A program made the translations under genes and the position numbers. This document shows, piece by piece, positions 45,190-58,518 of a DNA stretch of 64,000 nucleotides. Numbering within the stretch: the stretch's first letter is position 1; every line of letters begins with the position of its first letter. The DNA is taken from positions 12,053,501 to 12,117,500 of the forward strand of contig SMMW01000585.1 of the NCBI GenBank assembly GCA_004794655.1. The letters run 5' to 3'. The notes under the pieces are model-generated. The model saw only the letters and a list, made by a program, of their open reading frames with translations, was not told the origin of the DNA and did not search any database. The stretch is from Marisa cornuarietis. Lineage: Eukaryota; Mollusca; Gastropoda; Architaenioglossa; Ampullariidae.

Positions 45190-48100
45190 TTAGTTTCCAA
45201 GTGTGAGCTGGGCAGGGTCCACCTGACAGGCTGCCTGAACCTGTTGCAGCAGCGCAGGTGAGTCTGAAGGATAAGTAAAAACGTGAATTAAGCATCATGT
45301 GCTATCAATATAACATTTATTTAAAAATGTCTTACCTTACCTTATAAACGAATTTCTTAATCAAACAAATGAAAATCACGAAATTTTATAAACAGAATCA
45401 CATAATCTCTTAAGAGTCAGCGATGGTTTTTAAGAGACAATTGGTTATAACAAGACAGTGAGATTTCACATACTTAGTGTGAAGTAGGTGTCTTGGCCGA
45501 TCTCGGCACGTGCAGCCTCTATAGCATGCTTGATGGCGAAGACAGTGCAGCAGCTCATTGGTACCGGTGGCTCACCGACACCTTCAAGACAGACGATTAT
45601 GGGGGATTTACAAACTGAGACACTAAGACAACTAACCTGGCACTAATACAGCAAACGCCACGCAGTCAGCTTAGAGAGAAGTCGTGGGTTTAGTGCTAGA
45701 AAGTGTTTTCAGGAGAATTATAACTTAATAATCAAGAATTAGTAGTCATATAAATCTAGAAATTTACATCGTTTTTCTACATTTTCAGGAAGCTGTTGTT
45801 TCTTGGAAGTAAATAACGTCTTCGGCAAAACATTAGCTACCTTCCTGCTTGTTCTGTTTATTCAGTTTTAAAACTGATCTCAGTGTTGCAAAATTTCACG
45901 GACTTCACAAAATGCCGTTTTTTTTTAAAGACACGAGTGTTTTTTTCTGTTGTGTTGTGACGTTCATCGTCTGAGTACTTGTGCATGAATATAAATAAAT
46001 CGTTTGTGCTTACTTTTGGAGCGCAACACCCCCATTGGATTGGGGGCATTCTTCAACAGGGACACTCGGAAATCTATTGGCACGTCCTTCGGAAGAGGAG
46101 GCTTGTATAGCTGCAGTGGATAACAGAAAAAATATTCGTTTTCTTTTCTCTACCAAATATTATACTGTGTAATCTCCAAACATTTTTGTTTCTCCACTTC
46201 ACATCCTTAACGCAATGTTCTCATGGTAACCTTATCTGTGTATGTTGTGCATGGATATTTGATTGCGATGTATGTGCGTGTTTTCCCTTATGACTGATAT
46301 CTGCGAGCATCTTCTGTGTCTGGGAGAAAGATGATGCACATTCAGTTATGAAAACACTGAATGGCTTTTATCCTTGCTGGTATGTCTGATATGAGTTTGT
46401 GTATTTCTTATAACTCTTTTTATCACCTCTTCTGTCAATGCGTGTTTCAAGTATGTTAATTACATAGAGCTCGATGCTTTATAATCACCACTAATTGTTT
46501 GTGCTGGGTTTTCTTTTTATGTTTCGATATTTATCAAAAAATATACTTCCAGGCGCTCAGAAGAAGACTTGCTCAGACTCACCCAAGTTCCGTCAGTGAG
46601 CAGAGCTCCCGTCTTGGGGTCGAATTTGGTGAATTCTGTCAGGTGACATCCCATACCCAATACGAAGCCTCCTTCAATTTGTCCAACGTCTATTTCTGGA
46701 TTCATGCTAAACAGAAAAACCAAATCTTTATGGGAGCTCTGACAATTGATGCCAAATGATCACTCCCATGCTAAAATGTCTCACGGCAAGGATGTCCAAC
46801 TGACTAAAGGTAAGACATTTCAGGGACTAGTGTTCAAATCAATAGAAGCGGCCTTAGAAGTACGCGGGGCCCTGCGGGGCCCTGCGGGGCCCTGGCCGAA
46901 TGTCATATGCGGGGCCTAGAGCCGCATGTGTATTCTGTATACTGTACCTTTCGCGGGGGCCTGGGGCGGTCCCCCCAGTTGTCACCCCCAAAGGCCGCCT
47001 CTGGAACACAAACAACAAACCTGTCGCCGCAGTCATACAAGATGTCCACGCGGTTGATCTGGAACTGGCCTGTCAGGACATCCAGCTCAGCCTCCGCCAC
47101 GGCAGCCATGTACACGTCATATCGGGATGGATACAGACTCTGTGGCACAGTGCTGTGACACGGAAACATTTGGCAGGTGGGCAAGAGAATCCTTGTTTCT
47201 TGCTATTAAATGTTTTCTATTCCAGGCAGACAGTTCTTCACAATGCACACATCTTTATACAGCTAACGAGAATATTCATTCTCTTAGAACTAGAGAAAAA
47301 TTACTTTTATCGTACTCTGGCTTCGAGAATTATTATGAATTACTGTCATGAAATGACTGTTCTGAAAGGCTTTTTTAAATCGGAAAATGTGAACGAATGT
47401 ACTTGGTTAAATATTTGTCGATGTTTGTTTGGTTAAGAAAGGCCTCAAAGTTTAATGCATGGAACTCTTCTGTCATAAGCAGACATGGTTTTGGAAACAA
47501 AATATATGTACATAACAAGAAAACAAAGATACTTTACACTGTTTGGGGGATAGTTTGCAATACGGATCCACTGCCCTTTTTATACCGCACTTACTACAGC
47601 GAGTTTGTTTAATTTGCAATAAAAGTTTACCACAGCACTGGAGATAATATTTAAGTAATCAGTAATATTTACAAGGCATGGGCTACAAGGTCGATTCTAA
47701 GACGATGGCACTCGGCAACAATGTCCTTCCATGCGGCAGTGGGCATCCTCTGCCGAACTGGTGCCATGCGAGCGCTAATTTCCTGACAGCACTGGATGAC
47801 TCCCTGTAGTCAGAGAGGACGAAAACAAACATCACATACTTCTAGAAGCTAGATGAGATGAAAACAAGCATTTGACAACTCTTGGTAGTGAAAAAAACAA
47901 GCACAGGACATTTTCCCTGAGGTAACAAAATAATAAATGGAAAAGCGTCATCTAGACTCGATAAGACAAAAGTATTACTAGTATAGTCAACTATGAGAAC
48001 AATTATTGGATGACTTCAAGTAGTCAGACACGCTGAAGTGGATAACTCCTGTTGGCAGATAAGACACCAGCAATCACTAAATGGCTCTCTGTAGTTGGGT

Positions 48101-51100
48101 AAAACAATTACTCAGAGTAAATGCCTGGATTTCGTAAGTTCATTTAAATTTTGAGTTACCCTCACCCTTTTCAGCACTTGCTTAAGTACACCTGTCGAAA
48201 TACACACCTATATATGCGTTCTGCTCAAATATTATTTCATTCTTGGTTACTAGTGAAATCACTGCTCTCTGTCTGTCTGCCTATATATATATATATATTG
48301 ATGCAGGAGGTTATGTTTGTTTGCGTACATATGTTCTTATAATCTGCTCATTTGCAGTATTGCTTTAAAAAGATTTTAGTAAATGCCCCACTCTTTTTCT
48401 TCTGACGACATAAACTCACCTGGCAGTTTATTTCCGTTGTTTTGGATCCTGCGGTAAGGAAGGAGTTTGCGTTCACATTAGAAGAACTCTTTTTGACCCG
48501 AACAAGTGAGAGAGGAATACCCAACTCATAGGCGCACACCTGAGCCACCTAGAAAAGTCGAAACAAAAAGGTGTAAATCATCCGAAATAATTGAAAACTT
48601 TTGCAGGATTCATAACGCGGTCAACTCGACAAAAACTTCCCTTAACACACGTTTTTCGTACACGTTGATAACAAATCTGTATATCAGGGAATAATGATTC
48701 CTGTGCTGTTGGATCAGCTCGTCCTTTCACGTGGTTGACCTGAAGCTCCATCTCGATGTTCAAAACACCAAAAGCATAAAAGCGCACTTGTCTCTCTTTG
48801 CATAGATTGTTATGCGCTGCTTTATGATCCTCAGTTCACATTTATGACAAGTTCTGTCCATTATTAAAAATGTCTAAACAGACTGAATAAAGGAAACTCT
48901 GGATTAAAGGGACACTGAGTAGGTAAAATTAACTGACTGGCACAGCAGGAATCCCCCCCCCCAACTCCCAAAAAAAGATGAGACTGTGCTATTCAGCTAA
49001 AAGACAAAGTTTCACTTTTACGTGACTTTGTTACGTTGACATTTGTGTTAATGCTTACTGATTGTTACTAGCTTTTATTATCACTAGGCCACCTTTAGCT
49101 TAATCGTTCTCAAAAGAAAACACGCAGTATTGTTCAGCACGTTTTTCCTGGTACATTTTTCTCAGCCATTTACTATCGATGTAAAAATGTTTTTTTCTTT
49201 ACAAAATGTTAACCATTTAAATTATTTTTCCTGCGTTCCTTTCTTCTTTTTCCGTGCTCGAAGGAACACTTAAAGTGAATGTTGTTTTTATGTATGATGT
49301 TTAATTTTCAATCTTCTGATGTTGATTTTTTTTACAGTACTATTTGTGAACAATTCATTTTCGGAATGCATGCAGACTGAGAACAATTCTACGAGCAGAA
49401 AAATAATGTCGCCCTCGAAGCTAGATAAGGATGGGTTTAATCACGTACTTAAATTATATACTTAATAGCGTTTTAGAATAGTAAATAAAACAGAAAGTTT
49501 GTTTACCTTTGTGTTGATTCCGTGCCCCATATCGATGCCTCCATGTTCAACGGTGACTGACCCGTCAGCATGGTACACAGCCACAAACACGCTGTAATTT
49601 CCGGTGGTCCATGACACACCATATCTCGAGGGAATCAAGGAGATGCCTCGTTTTCTCCAACGATTTGCCTAAAAAAATCAAAGCTCAATATTCGAGTGTT
49701 ATATAGTACGATACTTGCCGCGTATCTGCCATGTCAGTTTTTTTGAAAGAGCTAAAAATAAGGATAATAGAATAAAAAAGATAATAAGGAACAAATAAGG
49801 AGATTACCCTTATCAAGTCACAGTTTAATGTTAAATACCTTTAATAAATATCAATATAAGCACAGGGATCATTTTTCCTTTCTCTCAGTTGGTGTCCAGT
49901 TGCCAGGTGCGAAACCCATAACTTTATCACAATTAGATATCAACGATCAACAAAAATTCTTATTAATAATGAGCAGCTTTTCTGACTGTTTCGTAGTTTG
50001 CGTCTAGCGACATCCTTTGTCGCATAAATTTCTAACATTAGACAATTTTTTATCGTCATACAATCTTTAAGAATAACATTATGAGCTCTTTATAACATAC
50101 ACAATTCAATCAGGATCGTGTACTGAAGTCTATGGCCGTTTTAAAATATCTTGGTATGTTGAGAAAAATCTTTTTCCTTTGACTCAAACCCTGCTTTTTT
50201 GTCTTTTGGCAGGCTCTACTCCTAAACTTCCAGAATATTCTGAGACAATACTCTGGGAGTGTCACTGTTATTAGTCATAATTATTGTAAAAATATAATTG
50301 TTACTCTATAAATTTACCTGATTAAACTCGGCCACCAGACGTTTGCGAGCTTCAAAGTCAGAAGATGTTTCTACCTGAGAAACAATCTCCGAGAGATTGC
50401 AGTAGTCCAGCTTTGTGCCGTTCAGAGAAAACTGGTATGGACAAAGGATTTGTGAACGATTTTACAGCCGCAGACATTTTTTCTACGTAAAATATGCATT
50501 ATCAGAGAAAGCGAGTCTTTTTGTTTGAAAAGACTTTAACAACAAAAATATCAATATTAAATTGTCGTGGAAACTGTTTACTTCAATAAAGTACAAAAAT
50601 GCTAACAGCTTTATGAAGTTCGCTCTTAGCCAGTATTATTTAGCTCATAGTTGATTAAAGAAAGAAAAACTAGTCTGAAACCTTGAAAAAAGATTTCCTG
50701 CAAATTTCACATTTTTTATTCCTGTTTTGGTTTCCGTACGTCTTTCTGCTTCTACGGAAACTCTCCAAATTAATTAAATTCTCGTCTACAGATATGAAGT
50801 GTGTTATATTACCTGTCCTTTTTGGTAGAGATTGAGTTTTTTAATCTCCGTGGGGTCCTTGTTAAGCACTTTGGCAATATGTTCCAATATCGTCTCCATC
50901 ATGTAAACACACGCGACAGCCTCTGATTGAAGGGAGTAGAAAAATATACAAGAAAAACAAAATTACAATAATGAGAAGCGCACTTATGTCATAACTTGAA
51001 GGGGAGGTACGAACTTAACTTTGTGGAGTCTCTTGTCTCAACTCCTCTTATAGCTGCCCGTATAAACCGAAATGCATTACTATTGAACCCCGTTCTTTGA

Positions 51101-51638
51101 CATGTTCTCAAATGAATAAACTACAGCTATGTTTCCTACATAAGAGTTTCCAGTATGCATTGAAAACTGAAATCAGTTTTGTTACAATCGGATTTGATAT
51201 GTGATATTTCTACTTATGCGTAAAAAAACATTCGTGTAATCGATTGAAGAAAATTTAAACGGTTTTTTGGTTCTTTTTTCCTAGCTGACCTACATGCACA
51301 CTTATATGCATATATCTCCTGATTTTAAAAGAGGCCAATTATAGAAGGTAAGAGACTTGGATTGTTTCTTTGCTCACCAGGTGCCCTGAGGGATGTGTTA
51401 GTTGCTTTGTTTGTTTTTACAGCGACGATCTTCAGGTTCCAATTAGGACAGAAATAGGCTGTTGATGAGCAAAAGTAGAAAAAACAAACATTCGTGTTAA
51501 CACAAAGGGATTTAATATAAACATTAAAAACTTTGTGCTAATTTTAATCTGAAATCATAAATGGTACACCCAAAGTGAGCGACATATAAACAATTTCTAC
51601 CAAAGAAATGACAATACAGATAATTATTATTAAGTTCG

Positions 51639-51727
<89 letters not shown>

Positions 51728-54700
51728 CATGTATGTAGTGCCTTTTTCCAGCAACAGCAGGACTTAAAAGCTCTTTACACCAATGAGTGCACTTGTATAG
51801 CGTGCTTCCCTGTCAAAACGACGAGCTCAGTGAACTGAACAGAAAGATCAAATAATAGTCCAATGAAGAAAACAAAACACGAATATGAAGCGGTGATGTG
51901 ACACAACACCACACAATGTGGTAATAGTTAGTTTCTCCTAGGACGGATACAGGAAAAAGATCAAGTTAGGTGGAGATCAGCGTGAAGAATATGATGTAGA
52001 AAAGAGTCATCTTCAACCCCTTAGCAAAAGGGAGATCATCCCAATCAATGTTTGTTGTTTACTCCTTTCATCAAGGATCTAAGGAAAGAAGCTGAAGCAG
52101 AACTGAACCATTACATCGTGTAAACAAGTGTTTACAAAGCACTTTTTTGGATGCACGACAATTGTATAAGTGATCACAGACCGCGAAGGATGTGGCAGGG
52201 TAAGGAGACCGTTAGTCAACAAACACTTCGATCCCATCGTCCATCCCATAAGGAAAAATGCAGAAAGTCACAGAGTATCAGGCACACAGAGGAACTAAAG
52301 GAAGAGGTAGATCCACAAATTAATAACGATAAAACCAGAACAGATCGTAGACAAAACAAAAAACACAAAGAGGGCTTCCATAGTCAGCCTGTTAGGCATC
52401 AGTCTCAATAAATTGTAGAATAAATTATGCAATAAATGTATCGAATCTAGTACTTCCTGAACCGCTTAAAGCAAGTGTTTGTCAGAATATAAATTAATTT
52501 TTGTAATAACTTCGCTTTCTGTCTGCATGTCCAATCAATGCACAGCCCCCCCCCCACCATGCATGTAATGGTCTTCACTTGAGACAGAAATTCATAGCTA
52601 GAAGGTATACCTAAGAAAGTATGAATTTGACAGTTAGCCCAAACACATACGGAACAGAAAAGGTCTCCAGGAAAATTTTTACCGTTGTCTATAAACTTCG
52701 AAACAAAACCATTTCCGGAATCAATGTCATGATGGCCACAATCAGCGTAGTATGTGAATTTTATTCCATTCAGCTTTCCTTCTTCTGTGAATCCCACCTG
52801 TCGAGAAATAAGATTTACCCCCCACCCCACCATCCTGTCATGGAAGCTTCATTCACAAGGTGATTACTTATATCCTTTAGCCTGTTAACTATTACAGCCT
52901 TCTTAGATTAGGAAATCAGTTATGGCTTATGTCAATAGTCAAAAGCACAAGTGATGAAGGAAGGGCTATTGATGCTACTGCTGCAGCTGCTGTGTTGTTA
53001 ATTATAACACTAAAATAAGACTAAAAACATGATCAAAAGTTTCGCTACCATTTCAGTCGAAACAGTAGTATTAATGAATAGCTGTTAGTCAGAAAGGGCC
53101 AGGTCTTTAAAAAAAAGATTCAAACAAGTAAAGATTTCCTCACTGAACACATCTGACCTCGTAATCTCCAATCACTGGAAGCCGCTTTCCCATCGTCTTC
53201 ATGTTAGTGTGGATATCCATGACCAAGCGAACGGGTCTAGGGGTAGAAGGAAAAACATGAACATTACGGCTGGCTATGTAGGTGGTGATAATGATTGGCA
53301 AAGTGGCTGAAGCTACCCAATCAGAATTCATCACTTTAGATCGGGAACATTTCATGTTTTGAGTTCCTTTGTTGCTGCTTATTGATTTCCAGAAGTTCCA
53401 CGGGTGCTTCAGCGCAGGTATCATGTACTATTTAACTGAACAGAAGGGAGTAGGACGTTTTTTATTTTTATGATCGGGTTAAGTTTGTTTTAAAGTAATA
53501 ATTCCCAAAATATGAGTACATAGTTATCCTTCATTTTAAAGATATAAGCCTTCAAACATCGGCATTCTCACCTGCGACTAGGAAAGTAGGAAAAAATTAC
53601 TTTCCTATACTGAAAAGTTCTTTTAGGCGAAAGTAGTATTTTGTAACAGCGAGTGTGCATGTCTTTAAGTCAAATGAAGGAACATCGCTCAGGTTGTCGT
53701 GTACAAGAAGTGATTTTTTTGCCCAGAAAATGAAACGGCTGATTTGGGGATACAGCCCTACAGACTGAAACTTTATTTAGAATCTTCCAATGAAGTTAAA
53801 AAAATAATTAAATGGTCCAAACTGAATTCATTCAACAGACTGGTAAGTCAATCTTCTCCAGATCAAAATAGAATGGGCAGCAATCACGGTCATTGCAGTC
53901 TACGTTGTAGTATTACTGATTGTCTGCTACTAAGTGGGCGCATTTGAGTTAATTTACCCATGTGTATTACTGTTAATAAAATATAAACACATTTTTAATG
54001 TGTTTGTCTAAGATAAAATCCTGTAATTCTTTTTATTTGATGGTTAATTTCAAGCACTGCATTATTATTTTATGGTTATAGCTGACTGCTGTGAAGGACT
54101 TATTTACCTCTGCATGATTAACGCAGCCAGTGCGCATGCTCCAGCGACGAGGGAATTGCGAGTGATCTTTCCTCCAAAAGCGCCACCTAGGCGTTCGACT
54201 TCCAAGTTCACGCTGCAATTTAGGGAATGAAACTTATCAGCTAGCAAGCTTAATAAAACTGAAAAATCACAGGCGCCAGAGACCAAATAACAGGCTCTAG
54301 AAATATTACCACTATTGGCAAAGTGTATTAATTTCATGATTTTCACTGAGGACGGGAGACGACATTTTTAAAGTGACAAAAGAATGTGATAACACTTTAA
54401 ACTAACCCAATCACCTGTCTTCTGGAATGCTTACAACAAAAGGTCTTTACCACAAAGCTACAGTCACCTGTTCACTGTGATGTTTAAGACAGAAAATGGA
54501 ATATTGTTAACATAAAAGATCAGGCACATGTTTCCTGAGATGTTTGGACAGAAGGTGATATATATTATACTATATATTTGTATATATATAAGGAAGTCAC
54601 AGTCACCTGTTCACTGGGATGTTGAGGAGACCTGCCACAGCCTGCGTGGTACGATCTATGAACTGGGTTGTCGACCGCACATCCATTCCTCCATTGTCGC

Positions 54701-55804
54701 CGGGGGCGCACCTGCTGCTCTGAGCCTCCAAGTAGAAGTGGTACTGGTCTCCTACCTCCACTGATCCACTCACACGCCGAGGTGACTGGGCAATGCCCGC
54801 TGAAACGCAAAGGAGGAGGGCTATTAGTTTAAATATAAAATAATATAAGATGATCAGAGTTCTGTCTAGTCGCCTAACAGGCTGAGGGTATCGGCTCTCT
54901 TTGATTTTGTTTCTGTGTTGTGGTCATGCTTTGATTTGGATAGAAGTATTGGACCTGCATGTTAACATGTAATTCTGCTGTGCTTTCTTCTCTCTTCTGT
55001 TCTGCATCTGAATTGTATATTTTGTTATATTTTGTTAGTTTGAAGTGCAAGCGATTCGGATCTATTGGCTGTATTCCACTCGCCGTGCTTCACTGACTTC
55101 AGCAGTGACCCTAAATTGCAGTGAATAAACTGAAGTGATGATCGCCTTTTCAGTTTCATGTGATAATATTTCTTAATAGTCTCAAGATTTCTCGATATAT
55201 TCTCAGTATTCTCCTGATGTCATTAACCCTTATTCTCTGGAGTCGTTACCGTTAAATCTACAGCGATCGCCCTCTACTGCCGGAACACAGCGAGTCTTCC
55301 CATTGTTCTTCGTTCTACATCTTTGTGACTATTTCGTGACCTTGTTCAGCGCAATGAGTCCGCCTTTGGTTGAGATCTTGTGCTATATAAATTCTCGCTT
55401 AATTTTCACTTAATTCCCACTTATTAAATATCTGGTGTTTAATTGGTTCGGTGGTGGTGGAGGTGATGGAGATGGTTGTCAAGCCGATCCATGCGGTGAC
55501 ACTGACGTTGTAATAATATTCTTTCCTCATGTCCTGGTCTTTACTCCCTCTTACAAAGCTCGTTATAGTTTGTCATAATGCAATTATTAATTCAACTGGT
55601 ACAGTTTTGAAACCTGAAGCTTCGTTCAAGTTTTTTTAGATCACCTAGAGGACTAGTGGGAGGGATGCATTTTTTCTAACGAATAAAGTAAAACTCGCAG
55701 GCGGTTCTATTTCCTAAGTTTCTGGGCTACTACTTCTGTATTCGTGATACTTGCCTACAGACATTATAATACAGAGGGAGGTAAAACTTATAATGTCTAT
55801 ATTT

Positions 55805-55871
<67 letters not shown>

Positions 55872-58518
55872 ATTAACGTATGTTCCCAGCTCTTCCATTG
55901 GCCGAGATTTCCCAACGTAAATATATTATTACAATCCTGACGTCTGTGTTGTTGACCTCTTTCCGTGCATAGGGATGTTAGCAGATTGTATTTTGAGTAT
56001 GAATGGGAGTGGGAGCAATAGTGCCTTGCAAGGAAATTTACCCAGTCATTAGAATAACATTTACCCCACCCCCTTGTCCTCTATACTTAACCTGACACTT
56101 TTGAGTGTAATTCTGTTTGTGTTTATTTCATGCAAAATTATTTGTAGATTTACTGATTTGTGGCTTTTTAGAAACATGCGACGGCTTTCCAAAGTAGTTA
56201 TTATCAAAATTCATTCAAAGAGTCATTTTGAATAAAAGTAGTAGTTGCCAATCTTACTGTCTGGGTCGCCACGTATGACAGGGTCCAGCTGACTTGGAAA
56301 GAAAGATTTTTGATTAATGGCGGTCCTGGAGTCCACCAATGGTGGCTGGACATTTGTGTACGTCACCTTGACCATGGACGCTGCCGTACTCGCTGTTAGA
56401 GGGTCATCTGTTAGAATATAGACAATAAGGAGCTGTTAACAATTAATTGCCCTCCACCGGTCTGTGGGACAATTCAATGAATACCTACATGTGAGCATAT
56501 GCGAGAACGAGACGGACACAGTTTCTGGTGAGGTAGTGAGAAAGAGTCATGTATTGTTAGTTTTACTGGTGTGTGTGTGTGTGCGCGCGCGCGCGCGCGC
56601 GCGGGCTCGCTTTCGGGAAGTTTTGTATTTTGTGTTATTAAATGTTAATTAAGGGTCCTAAAGGCAGATCTGTCTTTTATTTTGGGAAGTTAAAAAAAGC
56701 ACGTAGACGTCAGCGCATGCGTCAGAGTGGTGGTGCACTTTGACAGTTTGCAAAACACTTTCACTGGGAAACGGCTCAGACCTGGAGACAATAATCTTTA
56801 ATGGAGTTCCAAAATAGCCAAAGTAGTTTTTTTTAAAGAAAATATTTAAAATATTAGTGGTAAGCGCATTCTTGTTGAAAACGAGGCTTCACTACTCAGG
56901 CTTACTCTCTAAAGTGTTTTGGTTAAGGCATGTTTCTTTTAGCCAAAGAGCTGCTTCTTTTACATTCTTGACAGTGTTGACACGCGGCCTAATGTGGTCT
57001 AACAGGGACACACATATTACAGATATGAACACGTTCACGTGTAGACACTTTAGTTGAAATATCGCTCACTACGTGTCCTTTTTGTTCACATTCTTAAACA
57101 CGTACAGGAAAGTAAAATGTGTGTCACTTAGTTAACAGAAATTCAAAAATAGAACTCTTTTGGCTTAGAGTGCAGCAGCTTTATGGTTTACTGTTATTGG
57201 TCATCGCAGAGCCCAGAGCGTCCATTGCGAGCCATGAACCACATTGTTAAACCATTGTCATTAAGTAACTGGGGAAGTTTGGCTTAAAAATGTAGAACAA
57301 GACCGGAAACTATTTCCGTATCAAAAAGATCGTTGATAGCGTCGCTGATTGATGATTATTTTAAAACAAGACTGCAGGATACCTGCAACTATGATGCCAA
57401 TGGGCTGGCCAGCATACTCCACGCGACCGCTTGAGAGAAACTGAAAACAAAATATTGTATAACATTAAAAATATATTCTTATTATATTATAATTATACAC
57501 AATAATGCAAGTTTTAATTGTTAACTTTTATAAGGCGCTTAGTGCCTCCTATACATGACTGTACCTTAATATCTTTCTGTCCTAAATTGACCAAGAAAAC
57601 GATAAATCATTGATACTATCATCATTATAATGTGTAGTGCTTGTCTATTATGATTCCTTAGACTGTGTTCACCTCTCCGGTATGGGTAGGAGGAGATGCG
57701 GTGTTTGCAAGGAACAGTTTTATTTGGTAACAATGAAGGTATGTTTTGAAAAAGCTCGGAAAAGAGGCTGGGAACTTAACATTATTACCTCTTCATGAGT
57801 TGAAGCAAGAGGAGAAAAGTTGTTTACTCCTCCAGCAGGAATGTCGGAAGCTTGAATAAACTTGTACACCCCTGGCATAGCCTGCCAAACATACGATAAT
57901 GGCTCAAAATGTTTGTGGTGTGTCCGAGAACTAATGAAAATTAATATAGAATAAGATGGCGAATGATTAGAAAAACAAAAATTAACAGATGTATCTTTTT
58001 ACAGAATCCTGGCTCGTCGACAGAATGAACATCCTTTATCGCTGGACTGCGGGTATATTAGAAAACACACGAATTAATATGGGTGTACACAAAGAGTTCT
58101 CATACTGTACAATCTGAAGTGCGATTAATTAAATAAATGTTAACTTGACACTGTGTCTTTAACCAGTCTGTTAGCTGCCAGAAGGCAACATATTCTGTGG
58201 TTACACAAGCTTACAGATTTTTCATCGCTTTCCCGTCTTTTCCCTTGTTAATGTAAAAGCAATGATTATAGCTCAATATTTACGATTAAAACAACACATA
58301 AATTTGTAAAAATATTAATAGTAACTGATTCGAGGTGGAACTACAAATGGCAGATGGTAAGCTAGTTGCTAGTTTCTTGCTATCTGAATCCTTACCAAGG
58401 CAGCTTGAGCATCGACGGAGGTGATCTCCGCGTTCCCCTCCGTGCTAATTACAAAGGCAGCATGAAGCTCATCTGGGTCCCAAGGGAGGTCATCCAAATA
58501 TCGAACTGATGCAGAAAC
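45190..58518 (-). CDS. Gene C exons 16-34: molybdopterin (Moco) domain
   Basis: Exons: 16, 58396-58518; 17, 57789-57881; 18, 57383-57440; 19, 56258-56407; 20, 54607-54799; 21, 54108-54212; 22, 53158-53236; 23, 52683-52797; 24, 51378-51458; 25, 50813-50922; 26, 50318-50431; 27, 49507-49668; 28, 48420-48548; 29, 47673-47803; 30, 47021-47152; 31, 46583-46706; 32, 46014-46110; 33, 45474-45581; 34, 45190-45263. The protein ends QLTLGN, where A and B end with HFTFGN and QFTFGN. Exon 27 has an ordinary GTAAAC donor. Confidence 0.9.

Noticed and set aside
46900..47436. 178-codon plus-strand ORF
   Set aside because: It is the antisense shadow of gene C exon 30 and the GC-rich block. There is no family resemblance, and the minus-strand exon explains the conservation.
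52151..52411. 86-codon charged ORF in gene C intron 23
   Set aside because: Low-complexity composition and no recognised motif; it probably belongs to the retroelement-derived sequence next to it.
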